This document shows positions 1-11,600 of a DNA stretch of 64,000 nt, piece after piece; the first letter of the stretch is position 1; every line of letters starts with the position of its first letter. A program made the translations under genes and the position numbers. The DNA is from Iris pallida (Eukaryota; Streptophyta; Magnoliopsida; Asparagales; Iridaceae), in the NCBI GenBank assembly GCA_029216955.1, contig JANAVB010007000.1, forward strand, positions 781,501 through 845,500. Direction: 5' to 3'. The notes beneath the pieces are model-generated. The model saw only the letters and a list, made by a program, of their open reading frames with translations, was not told where the DNA came from and searched no databases.

Positions 1-2336
1 AAATTAAAATCATCCTATAGGTCAAGCTAAAACATGCAACTGCTATGGGTACAGTACCCAATCTTCTACCTTTGTGATCACCTAGGCTGTTTCTCTCTAC
101 TGGTATTTTGGTTCAGGTTCATCAAGCTTCTTCCATAAAAACCATGTCTATTTTCCCCTTAGAATCTTCATATCAATAAGAACCTTTACATATACTATAA
201 AATATAGGTCATCCTCGAGATACGTATATATATATATCACAATGATTGGCCATCAACCAAAATTCCAATCTCAAAAGCAATTTGTTTGTTTCCTTATCCC
301 GTCCTAAGTATTCTTATCCTATTAATCACCAGCTCCTTGAAATTGTACATTCAAAACCTATTCTGGGTATTGAGCCTTCTCTCTTTTACTCATGAACTCC
401 TGAATATAAACCCTCAAATCTAAGCACAAGATTCTAGTCCTAAATCCGTAGTCACTAAATATAAGATTTCATTACTCCTTCTTAGATACCTTAAAACCAA
501 TCTATACTATCAAACTAATCATTCTTAATGGTTTCTAAGTCCACTATAGTCAGTCAGTCATATCTGTCCTATAAGCTTAACCCAATGAATCCCCAATAAA
601 ATATACTCATCATAATCACACATAATAACATATTATAATTATACTACAGAATCTGTTAACTAGGTCTGGCTATCCAATCATCAAAATAGAAGGTAACAGG
701 GCCTAAGACTGGGTCTAGCAATTTATATGAACATTCAGACAAAGTAAGGGTCAAGAAGGACAGGAAAGATTGTCGAAATATTTTCAAGAATAGTACGAAA
801 CCAAACGAGATGCATAGGACGTAGTCAAAGTAAAACTCAATAACCATATACCTCCGTAATTACGTCACATGAAGTTACTATCGCGCTAGTGTGCATCTGG
901 CTGCGATTAACTTCCTTGTTCCATAATACGACGGATGGCTGCAGTGCACAGCTGCCACGCCAGATAATATAGGTTCCTGAACTTAACTTGGCTAATATCC
1001 GTGAAATATTTTCAAACAATTTTTTGCAAAATAAAGGAGAAGATGTTAGTCAAAATGCTTAGGGAGTGGTCCAAGTAGAATTCGAGAAACATATTTAACC
1101 ATGATGTCGTTATCCGAAGTCATGTCTCGCCAGTATTTCTCTGGATGCAAACTTCCGATTCCGTAATACAAGGATAAATATACCTTTCAAACCTTTCCTG
1201 AATCAACCCATGAGGCACTTTCAACAATTTTCGGGAAGGACAAGAAAAATTATCCAAGTGGTTAGCGAAGAAGAGTTTAGTCAAATCATTGGAAGATGGA
1301 ACACAACAACCATGTTGAGAAAATCCTAATTAAGCTGTAGATAGACAGAGTTGACCAAGACGGAAAAATGATGATACGAATTTGTTCTTGCTCATCCGGT
1401 CATGATGAAGTGATCCGATTTAAGATACAGTCTGATAACCATACACGTCTTCCTGAAATTATGTTGCCAGAATTTTTGCCACGCCAGTAAGCATAGCTAC
1501 AATAAACGATGGAGTCCATAACTTGGCTATACACCCTAAAATTATGTCATCTAGATTCCTTACCACGCCAACCGGTATGGCTGCAAGAGAATCTAAATTC
1601 CATAACTAGGATAGTATATCCAAAATCAGGCTCCATGTCCATGTCGTACTAGCTAGTATGACTGGATAAATTCTAAACTCCATAAATAAAGCAGTCATTT
1701 ATCGTTCTCATCGAATATGTTTATCAGAATATCTTAACTCAATTTACAAAAACTGATTTTTGATACAAAGTCAAAGTCAACAACGAACGAACATCAAGAT
1801 TCAAAATTCTATGACGAATCAAGGATAAGTAATTGGGAACTAGCAAAAACAGATTTCGAGACAGGATTTAGGAAAAGTTTTTAGGAGAAGTCCCAAAGGT
1901 ACGATCTAGGTCAAAATAAAGGAAATCATTGGAATATAATCTAAAACAATCTCAACCTGATATGAGACTGGCAAATCATATTCCCGTCTCAACCTAGAAG
2001 ATATATAAGTTCAACTTATACCTTCCCTCTGGGGTCCACAACTCATTCCAAGAAGAATAAAGTTGATAACGGACAGATGTTTCAGAAATCAGGATGGACA
2101 GGAACAAATAGGAAAAGTTTTGAAAAGTACGAAATAAGATTCCCATGGGTCATCTCTGGAATCTACCAAGAGTTCCTAATATGTGACTGAGTACCAAAAT
2201 CCTAAAATATTCTATTACTCAACCTTAATCCTAGGGCAGGCTCGCAGTAGTACAGATAAGCTCAAGTACTACCATGACTTCGCATTAATTGCAAAGACTG
2301 ACCTGCATGGGCCACCACTAAAAACGTGTCACGACC
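1..2336 (-). mobile_element. Internal region of non-coding LTR element B (LARD-like), partial
   Basis: This stretch adjoins the end of a minus-strand LTR and its primer-binding region at 2298-2336, so it should be the internal part of a minus-strand element whose other end lies outside the window. I find no gag, protease, RT or integrase motif in any frame; the short open frames look random. It carries diverged internal repeats: a CACGCCAG-like motif near 957, 1126, 1482 and 1564, and an AACTTGGCTA-like motif near 982 and 1512. A long LTR with a non-coding body fits a large retrotransposon derivative (LARD) that borrows enzymes. It could instead be a very decayed coding element. Confidence 0.5.
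2298..2336 (-). promoter_or_regulatory. Putative primer-binding region of element B
   Basis: Immediately outside the LTR terminus (LTR ends GTGACA in the minus direction) lies a block that is identical over about 24 bases (2307-2330) to the block just after the 5' LTR of Tekay element A (20194-20217). The surrounding sequences of the two elements are otherwise unlike. The candidate primer site inside it begins TGGTGGCCCATGCAGG. I do not recognise the matching tRNA; it is not the common initiator-Met site TGGTATCAGAGC. Confidence 0.55.
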
Positions 2337-3435
2337 CGCACCCGGATATACGGGTACGAATACGTGGGCCACGCCCAGCCTACGCCGCGGTATCGGCGGT
2401 AGAACGCTGTCAAGTATACTATACTAACTACAACATCTAAGGATCCATAACTAGAAATGTACTCATGTCACATCACAAAAACTAAGGAAGATAATATAAG
2501 AATAATAACAATATCACTAGAACAACTAGAATCTACAATAATCATAAGACAGAAAAATGAAGAAGGAACAACAAGACTAACTAAGGATAACTACCAGGCA
2601 ACTCACATAGAAGAATAGTGAGATCCACCTCAGCTAGCAACATCATGAAGTCCAAATACTGAGGGCACAACTACTCCTAAAATTTTGTCAACATATCCAG
2701 TCAGGATGGATCGAGCACAAATCTCAAATAACAGTTCTAATTAGACGATATTGAAAATATAGCAGTAAATAAAGAGAATATACAAGAAATCATGAAATGT
2801 ACATGTGAGTATCATGACAAGCTAAGCTGTAAATCTAGAGCTAGAACAAGGCAAGTAAAACTGATCTTGGCATGTACAAGAATCAAGAATCATCTATCTA
2901 GGTGTGTGAGTACTAGCTACAACATCTGGCCGGCTTGGGTCTGCACAAGGTCTACTAATCAGGCCAATCATACGTGGAGTGTAGGATTGGCTAACATTCA
3001 AGGTCTACAAGAATAAACAAGGTGGATAATGACCACACATCTACACTAATACTCCCCGTCCCCGACTAGTATAATGGATCCAACCATGACACATCATGAC
3101 ATGCGATTCTCCGAGAGGGTAGCTAGCCTTCGCAGGAATCGTGTCTATACAATGCACAAGGAACAAGAAAGACTTGCACAAGATATACCAAGGAAAGCGA
3201 GGAATAACATCTCATGACGGGATCCAGAGAAATACCAATCCGTGTGAACAATGTGTCAAGAGAACAAGGATATCTACACTAAATACAAGAAATATAAACG
3301 ATATCATAAAACAGAAATATTATCAGAGAATGTACTCGCCTGTGATCTGGTAGAATATGTCAACTGGTCCAAGAACAGTGCCTCGAGGACCTATAGGTGG
3401 AATACTGTATCAATATAAGGGTTTGGAAGTAAAAT

Positions 3436-3800
3436 CAAGTCATACTAAGTCAAACTAGGTCAAGACAAGTCAAAGCAAGTCAAACTAGGTCAATCTAAGT
3501 CAAGGGTTGACTTACAGTTGACTTCTGGTCAACTGGTCAACTCTGGTCAACCCTAGGTCAACTCGGGTCAAACTTGACTAATGTTGACTAACAGTTGACT
3601 TTGGGTCCACTGGTCAACTCTGGTTCAGTTCTAGTCAATTGTAGGCTACGGTTGACTTCTGGTTGACTTTGGTCAAAATAGTCAACTGTAGTCAACTAGG
3701 GTCAAAATTAGTCAAACCTAGGTCAAATGTTGACTCTACTTCGACGTTCGGTCAAAGTAGTCAACCATGGTCAGACTGGGTCAAAGCTAGTCTCTACAAA
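3436..3800. repeat. GGTCAA/GTCAAC short tandem array
   Basis: About 365 bases are dominated by the words GTCAA, GGTCAA and GGTCAACT in irregular tandem, with blocks such as ACTGGTCAACTCTGGTCAA. It lies inside the LTR of element B. GTCAA is similar to the W-box core TTGAC read on the other strand, so a promoter role is possible but not shown. Confidence 0.7.
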
Positions 3801-4117
3801 CATCTACAGGGTCAACACATTCAATTTCAGTGGTTGTGAAATCACTGGAATCGATGGGTCTTAAAATACCACAAAAGAAAAAGATTATAATATTAGGGTA
3901 AAAACCTACAGATGTTGTCGGATGGTGAAACAAACATTACCAACGTGTCCAGAATGGTCGAAATAGCTAGAATAGCCTATCCATAAGTCCAATTTGGACA
4001 CAGGGACAAAACGGTAATTTCGGACCAAAATGACGTTCGTCGTTGGACACACTTTGCACCGAAAAATGTGCCAAAATAAAAGTGCACAAAACCTAACAAA
4101 TTATATGTCCAAGAATT

Positions 4118-4590
4118 CAGAATGACGATACGAACCCAACGGTATATCCAGAATTGGATTTCGTTGACCCGATCTCAAATTGGTCCGTTGACCAGGACAT
4201 TGAAATTCCGATTTGCACGAAAAAGCGTGTCGGAGCTAATGTCCTCAAAACTTAGCAAATTATATGTCAACGAGTCCAGAATGACGATACGAACTCAACG
4301 GTATATCCGGAATTGGATTCCGATGAGCCGAACTCAAAATGATCCGTTGACCCAAAAAGTGGGACCCGCTTTGCACCGAAATACGTGCCAGGGCCCACGT
4401 TCTCCAAATCAAGCAAACTTTATATGAAAACATGCCAGAACGACGCCACGAGTCTACTGGTGGTGTCAAAAATTGAATCCGGAGTCCCGGGTTCAAAAAT
4501 GGAATTTAACAAGTGCAACACTAAGAATTCGAACGACCAACTTTGGCGTCGAATTCGACCGACCTAACAAGCTCAAACTGAAATGAAATC
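4118..4590. repeat. About 158-bp tandem repeat, three diverged copies
   Basis: The words AATGACGATACGAAC and ACGGTATATCC recur near 4119 and 4278, and a more diverged copy (ACGACGCCACGAG) is near 4438, giving a period near 158 bases. Copies one and two are close to identical over about 75 bases. A looser fourth match lies near 4655. It is inside the LTR of element B. Confidence 0.6.
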
Positions 4591-4899
4591 TAAAGGGGGG
4601 CAGGAAGAGGGTTATACCAAATGTGCACTGGAACTAGTAGTGCACAAAACGGAGCTACGACGACGAAGATACGAACCCGCGAAGTTGGCGTCGCAAAACT
4701 GTCCAAAAACAGTACAAATTAAAACGTCAACTTGGTGGCCGGTTTTGATGTATCAAACAACGAAATTAACAGTTCAAACTTGACAGAGGTGAAGAGGGAT
4801 ATACCGAGATTGAGACGGAGTAAGGAGTTCTCCGATCCAACGGTCGGATCTCCCAGAAAACTGGCACGAAGTTGCTGCGACGGAGCACGAATTCTGGAA

Positions 4900-5240
4900 T
4901 TTTCTCCGTGCGCGCGTCGACGGAATGTCGTCCAAAATGCACGAATCGCCCATTTAAAGCGTCGGGGAGGACGACGGTGCACCCGAGGGGGGGGGTCGCC
5001 GGAGCTCGCCTGGGCTTGGGGTGGCTGACGGCGGCGGCGGTTGGTCGCGGCGGTGCGCCAACCGCGGCGGCTCGCGCGCGCTGTGGTGGCGCACTGCTGC
5101 CGCTGTTGGCTGCAGTTGCAGCTGCTGCTGCGCGGCGGCACGGCCATGGCACGGCTGCTTGGCTGCATCGGCGGTGGGGTGGAGCTCGGTGGCGGGACGG
5201 GCCGTGCGGGGTGGTGGTTCGGCTGGTGAAGGCTCGACCA
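4900..5240. other. GC-rich low-complexity segment, no supported gene
   Basis: Many overlapping open frames on both strands run through this CGG/GCC-rich segment. They have no recognisable domain and exist because GC-rich DNA has few stop codons. It sits at the place in the LTR where elements A and C carry their own GC-rich tandem arrays. Confidence 0.6.
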
Positions 5241-5616
5241 TGGAGGATGGTGAAGGAGAAGAAAATGTGGAGGAGGTGGTAGTGTGTTAAACTAGGAAAA
5301 AGAAGTGAAGAAGAAGAAGTGAGGAGGGAGGAGGAGAAGGGAGGAGCTCGGGGATGGAGAGGTGGTGCTCGGGCGGGCCTCTCGGCCATGGGGGCTGTAT
5401 GAATTAAAAAGGGAGAGAGTGATGTGTTGTTGGTGATGGTGTGTGTGTGTTATTGTGTGTTATTGAAGAAAGAGAGAGAGAAATAGATATTAATGAGAGA
5501 GAGAAAGTAGAGAGAGGGAGAGAGTGTGTCCGGCCACATGGGGGGTGTGTGTGCTGTGATGTAAAAGAGGGGGGTGAGGTGTGTGTTGGTGTTATTTTAG
5601 GAAGAGAGAGAAAGAG

Positions 5617-5747
<131 letters not shown>

Positions 5748-6589
5748 GAGATATTTAAGATATTTAATAAGTAGAGAGAGAAAGAAATATTTTCAAAATA
5801 GGAAATTCTTGTGGGGTAATTGAGCTGTCATGAGAGGGCAACATAGAGCTTGGGTTCGGGTTCGGTAGGGCCGGGTCGGGCCAAAATCGGACAGGGTGCA
5901 ATATTTGAATTAAAAATAGGGATTTATAATTATGGATATATAAATAACATGCGGGAACTCAAATAAATGGGACACAAGTGGCAGGCGGGTTGTAGGCTTC
6001 ATGTGGGCCATGTCCATATTTGGGGTCGGCTAGGTTGGGTCGATGTCGGGTCCCGAAATTAAATTGGAAATTAAATCAGGTTTTACGGTAGATAATTAAT
6101 TGGCCTAAATTGAACCGAAAGTTGTGCGAAGAAAATGAAGCACAAGATGGTGTGCCTGAGTGGGACACGAAGGTCATGGGTGAAGAGCGTCTTGAGTAGA
6201 TCATTCATGACAAGTTGGTTTCGAGAAACTGACTAGTCTGGTGGTCCTAAATTAAAAGTCACGGTAAAGTGCAAACGATGATCAAGGAAAAGAGTGGGAA
6301 AATCAATTAATAATTAAATGGTCTAAATTGACCCGAACTTGCACGAAGCAAAAAGAGTACAAGGAAACAAGTTCGAGTGGGACACGAAATATCAATGTGA
6401 AGATAATCTCGTCTACTACAAACTCCAAGAAGAAAGTTTTCAGAGATTGGCATCCCTGATGCTCTAGAAATCCAAGTCACGGTAAAGAGCATTAAATCAA
6501 ATAATAATCAAATAATAATATTAGTTAAAAATAATTGATTTATAAAATTAAAAAAAATAAGCCCTAAATTCAGGAGCTTACAATCATTC

Positions 6590-7095
6590 AGCCACATGTG
6601 CTTGTCCAGCCGCATATGCCTTCAGTCCATTCTAGCCGCATGATGCTTCCCAGCAGCCTAGGCTTGGACAGCTCTAGTCGCATAAAGATCAGTCCCGAGC
6701 CGCACGGAGTTATCTGGCCGCATGGGACTACTTTACTCAGCTGCATAAGCGCTTGACTTTTTCTCGACCACATAAGCGCTTGACTTTTTCTCGATCGCAT
6801 AAGCTCACGCAATTCTGAGCCGCATAAGGACTCGAGCCCTACCTGACCGCATGGGCGCATGTCTTTCCGAGCCGCATGGGGCTTGCTATCCCCCAGTCGT
6901 ATGGAATTTCCCCTGGCCGCATGGGCGCATGTTACCCGTAGCCGCATGAGACCCCTTTAGTTTCTAGCCGCATAAGGCTTTGATAATTTGGCCGCATGGG
7001 ACTATTCTGTTCCGGCCGCATGGAATCACCCTTGTCCAGCCGCATGTAACCCATTCATTTTCGGCCGCATGAAACCCAAGTCTCGCGAGCTGCAT
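6590..7095. repeat. GCCGCATG short-unit tandem array in LTR of A
   Basis: About 18-20 diverged units of 25-35 bases, each carrying GCCGCATG or GCCGCATAAG followed by a variable spacer. The same array occurs at 26078-26655 in the other LTR of A with few differences, so it predates the insertion. Frames read through it (…CGWTRVIPCG…) are repeat artefacts. The variable spacers are not CRISPR spacers: they align between units and between LTRs. Confidence 0.8.
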
Positions 7096-7761
7096 GAACT
7101 CTGACCCTAATGCCTTTTTGGCTGATTCTTGTTCCAAATTGACATTGATTAACATTTTTTAACATTAATTATTATCTTGACATTAAATTAACAATTGTTT
7201 GTTATCTCGATTAATAATTGATCATGTGTTCCTAGTTGGAACTAAGAGGGTGGCTAGTCATCTTATTGAATTGAATGAATGAGACACGTTCATATTATGA
7301 ACTATTATAATCGACTGGCTGATCCCAAATATTGGCATACAAATACATGCAGGCTTCAGTTTATTTATTTATTTATTTTACAAAAGCAGCATGTGTACTT
7401 TATGGTCAAGACATGATTATTCCGTGGTTGATTTTGATTGTTGTATTACGCTATGTAAGACCAACAACCTAACCGCACGGGTATCATTGTAGAAGTGCAT
7501 ATTGTACCCCGTACGAAAGTACTCATTTGAATGACCATGATCCACGGCATGGGATTTCGCTTAACATAGAGGCTATTAAGTTAAATAAAATAATAATTGC
7601 ATGGAGAGAACGGATTCCCGAGTTCTTACATGGTAGCCCTCTTCGGGACTATTAAGTGCTCGACAGGCCGACTGGTTCCCACAGATACTGTAAATTTGCC
7701 ACACGGGCAGGGAGCGGTATCTGCTTATATTATTTAATTGTACATGGTATATTAACGACGG

Positions 7762-7766
7762 GCGTC
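7762..7766. repeat. Target-site duplication GCGTC, left copy, of Tat-1
   Basis: GCGTC precedes the TGTAGG start of Tat-1 and recurs at 19298-19302 after its CA end. The uninterrupted site in A's 3' LTR (around 44047) reads ACGTCCCGCTGG, so the junction is clean. Confidence 0.92.
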
Positions 7767-7838
7767 TGTAGGTCCTAAAAAATCAAGTTGCATCAATCAA
7801 CAAAGTCAAGAAATCAAGAAACCCATCATTTTGATGAA

Positions 7839-8297
7839 TTGCGCAGACAACAGATTGCGCAGCAATCCGATTGCGCACACTGCTTTGCGCAAACAACCGA
7901 TTGCGCAAGCTGACGTGGCAGAAGTCATCATTACTAAATCAAATCAAATCTTTTCTGACAACTGACAGCTCGAATAACAAGGAGTCTGTTCGTTTCTTGC
8001 GCCGCACAGTGCTCGAGGGCGGCTGACAGCTGGCAGCGCAAACCAATGCTGCGCAGTTTGAGTCTGCGCAAATCATGTATGCGCAATTCAACTCTGCGCA
8101 CTCTATCAAATGTAACTGTTAAGTTACACGTGGCATTCATGCCATCAATTGTTCATTACGTGGCAACTGTTTATGCACGATCATGCGCATTTCTATCAAA
8201 TCATGCCATGTGTCTACGATAGTCGGCCCACGATCCAGTAACTATCTGCGCAAATCAATGTTGCGCAAACCAATGCTGCGCAAATCATCATGCGCAG
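7839..8297. repeat. TGCGCA palindrome cluster in U3 of Tat-1
   Basis: Fourteen exact TGCGCA hexamers occur in about 460 bases, often as TTGCGCA or TGCGCAAA, where chance would give well under one. The copies are dispersed, not in a fixed-period tandem. The 3' LTR has the same set with one copy mutated to TGCACA near 18720. Confidence 0.85.
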
Positions 8298-8333
8298 TCC
8301 AAAATAACTGAAAGTTAGTTATTTCCAGAACTC

Positions 8334-8341
8334 TATAAATA
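8334..8341 (+). promoter_or_regulatory. TATA box of Tat-1 LTR promoter
   Basis: TATAAATA in the context CTCTATAAATAGAG, about 280 bases before the AATAAA at 8613. The equivalent site is in the 3' LTR and in both LTRs of Tat-2. Confidence 0.8.
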
Positions 8342-8646
8342 GAGTTTCAAGTCTTCATTCAGGGGAATCAAGATCGGAGATCAGAAATTAGAGAGTTCAG
8401 GAGTTCTTGCCAAAGTGCTGCTGCATTCTTCCGAGACTTTTGTCTTCAACTTCCGAGGCTTTCGCCTTCAGTTTTCTTGAGTTGTTTTCAACTTCAAAGG
8501 CTTCGTCTTCAAAGTTCACATCGTCCAAGGGATAAAGCAATCATCATCGAGATTGGATTCCTACAGTTGTAATTTTCCCAGAATTCTTGTAATCTTTATT
8601 ACAGTTTGTATCAATAAAGTTCTATACTTTTGTTTTTGCAAACAAA

Positions 8647-11600
8647 ATGGCGACTCTGTTGGGGACAACTTTCTCCTCCGACGAGGAAGTAGCAACTCAA
8701 TGTGACGTAGCGTCTATCGGGAAGACGCAGAAGACCCTGGTTGTCAAGGTCAATCAGACAGCCTACGAGGCAATGCTCAACTCCAAGACCATTCCCCGTA
8801 CTGCAGCCACTTCTGCCAAGAGCAAAGTGCGCTCAGTTTGGGTCTCCAAGACTGCTGCACAATCTGGCAGTTTTGCCACCAAAGGTGCTGCACACTCTGT
8901 TGCACAATCTGCGGGCCAGTCTGCTGCGCAAACTGCTGTGTCAATTGCTGCACAGTCTGTCTCAGCAACTGCTGCACAATCTGTTGCAGTCAAGACTGCG
9001 CAATCCGTTGCAAATGTTGCGCAAGCTACTTCATATGCTGCCTTGTCAAAACAGAAGACTCCTATGACTCTGGCGCAATTGGCAGTGGCTTTTCCTGCGC
9101 AAAACAGCGTTCCAGCAACTAAAGTGCATCCTAAGCACTCTAAAGCAAGGACTCCTACTTCTGTGACCAGAACCAATGCACTCTCCACTCATGCGCAAAT
9201 CACTTCTGCGCAAACCAAGGGAAACAGCCCTTTTGCTAAATTCTCTCCTTCTCATAATCAAGAGAAAATATCTGATTCTCCTCTTAAACATCATGCTGTT
9301 CTAGCACAATCTACTGGGGGTAGTCCTTTGGCTATTCCTCCTCCTTCTCAGATCAAAGGAAAAGGCCCGTTGGTCTTTTCTCAAACTTCCTTGTCTCATG
9401 ATTTGGAAGACAATAGAGGGAAATGCTCTTTAGTTATCCCTTCTTCTCAGAACAAAGGAAAAGGCCCTTTGGTCTTTTCTCAGTCTTCTTCGGTCTTTAC
9501 TGAAGCAGATCAAATTGCACGTGTTTCAACACCCGTCAGTACAAGATCTCCTACGAACAAAGATTCTTTTTACCTTCATAACAAAAGAACTTGCACTGAT
9601 CAAAGAGGTATTCTGCCTACTCCAGTAGCAGAATTCCAAGACCTCCCAACTTTCAAAATATCCCGTTCCAAACAAGGAAAACTGTTGGTGTCTCAAACAG
9701 AAACCCCTGGGGGTGAATTTGCAGACCTACGAACATATCTTAACAGGCCAACTTCAGTAAAACGTAAACAGCCAATGCTGAAGGTTAAGCCTCAAAGACA
9801 AATCTCCAAGAACATAAATTCTGATACTTATGCCAATGAGATGAGTACTTCCTTGTATACACAGGGGACAAAACATTTGAAGAATCGGAATCATGTTCCA
9901 AATATTGTTAAAGAACATATTCCTCGAACTTTTCCCCGTTCCGGCATGGTTTCTGATCTTCGAGAACATCTCAGACAAAAATGGGATAATGTCTCAACTC
10001 CTTCAAATCAACCATCTGATCATCATTGCAATCATAAAGTCATCATCCAATGTTGTTGTCAAACAACAAAGCGATCTGTCTTCGATCGTCTGATTTTTGC
10101 TAAAACAGAACCAATGTCAGAAGAAGACGAAGTGTTGTACGCTTCTGTCAATATGGCTTCCCGAGACACCGGGGGTAGAAAGTGCTCCAAACATGGTAAG
10201 CCTCGCAGACCAAGCCAACGATATTTGGATTTACTCCAAGAATCCTCTGAAGGAGTATTTCAACATACTCGTTCCCACAGCCGAGACACAATCGGTCAAA
10301 GGAATCTTCCCCAAGGTCCTTCAGCTTATCTTCCTACTTTTCAGTCAGGAGACAAATCTTTCTCTGATTATGATGCATATAGTGAAAGCTCTGAACAAAC
10401 AGTTTCGTCTACTGTGCCTAGAGAAGTGACGGCATATGTTGTTACTGATGATCCAGATGCTTCAACTTCTGTAAACCAAGAACAGCGGATTGTTGCATTG
10501 GAGGACAAATTGAAAACCATGGCTGAAATGGTCGCCAGTATGCATTCTATCATTATGGCACAACATGCTACTCCACCAACTGTACCGGCTGCTATAAACC
10601 CTGAAATCATAGCTTCATCGGTGCCTGTCAATACTGGGCTGGGGGTAGTACTTCCTCAGATGCCTCCTGTGCAAGTACAAGTTCAAAATACACCCAGTCA
10701 ATCAGGTGCTGGGGGTAGTGCTTATAATGCTGTCCCTCCTCCTACCACGGCTCCTTCCTCTTCATCTGAAGATGCTAATGAAGCAGTCAAGCTTTTACGA
10801 ACTCAGTTTGAAGCTTTCAAAGAGAAAGACAACCTGCAAAGGTTGGGAATCAAACAGCCATATCCCGTCGAATGGAAAGAAGTTCCATTTCCTCCCAAAT
10901 ACAAGATTCCAACAATCGCTCTCTTTGATGGTAGTACCTCACCAAGTCAATTCATCAATCACTTCGAGGTAATGACTGTTCAACTTCAACCAAGCGACGC
11001 TCTTCTTACCAGAGTGTTCGTCGGTTGTTTAGCCGGCGTAGCATATGACTGGTACAGAAGTTTGCCCGATGGTTGTATCACTTCTTTCTCAGGTCTCAAG
11101 CAAATCTTTCTAGAACGATTCTATGAGGGATTCAATGACATGACTATGTCAGCCCTAAATAAAATCAAACAGAAACATAACGAGACTGCAGAGAGTTTCA
11201 TTGAACGTTTTCGCCGAGAAGCCCTGAAAATGCCTCCAGGGACTCCTGCTGCTGTTACTATAGATACTTGTAAGGCAAATCTCTTGCCTATCATCAGTAT
11301 GTGGACAGGCTCAATTCAGTTTCAAGACTGGCCATCCTTCATTGTTAATGCCAAAGCAGCTGAAGTAAGTGCTGATAAATTCAAACAGTTGGGGGTACAA
11401 ATGTCTAACCCCGATCGGGATGAACATCAAGCGTTAAGCGGTGGAAATCGCCAAAACAACCGCAAGAACAAAGAGACTCTGAACATTAATCTGAAAAGCA
11501 AAGAGTCTTTGGCTGTCAACGTAGCTCAGCCTACGTCCACTTCCACTCCTTCTGCACCACAACCGAGGGAACCTCGTCCTAAGGTAGAGTATTCTTTTGA

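Larger units (their letters stand above)
6583..7766 (+). mobile_element. 5' LTR of Tekay element A, first part (head cut off by element B)
   Basis: This aligns with 26136-27060 of A's 3' LTR and then with 43795-44050, so it is the interior of the same LTR. The first roughly 750 bases of the LTR are absent here because element B sits at 6582; they should lie left of B, outside the window. The segment ends in the target site GCGTC of Tat-1 at 7762-7766 and resumes at 19298. Confidence 0.8.
7767..8644 (+). repeat. 5' LTR of Tat-1
   Basis: Starts TGTAGGTCC and ends TTTTTGCAAACA. A TATA box (TATAAATA) lies at 8334-8341 and a poly(A) signal AATAAA at 8613-8618, defining U3, R and U5. U3 holds 14 copies of the palindrome TGCGCA between about 7839 and 8296. 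The open frame on the minus strand within it (7934-8140) has no coding support. Confidence 0.95.

Noticed and set aside
4732..5389. Several overlapping frames of 60-207 codons in the GC-rich part of element B
   Set aside because: They occur on both strands in GC-rich low-complexity DNA, are rich in Ala, Arg and Pro, and have no domain.
6588..7155. CRISPR-like pattern of a short repeat with variable spacers
   Set aside because: The spacers align with each other and with the second LTR copy, no cas genes exist, and the genome is a plant's.
8763..9188. Antisense frame of 141 codons over the polyprotein start
   Set aside because: It mirrors the Ala/Gln repeat on the other strand and has no independent support; the same holds at 42364-42759.
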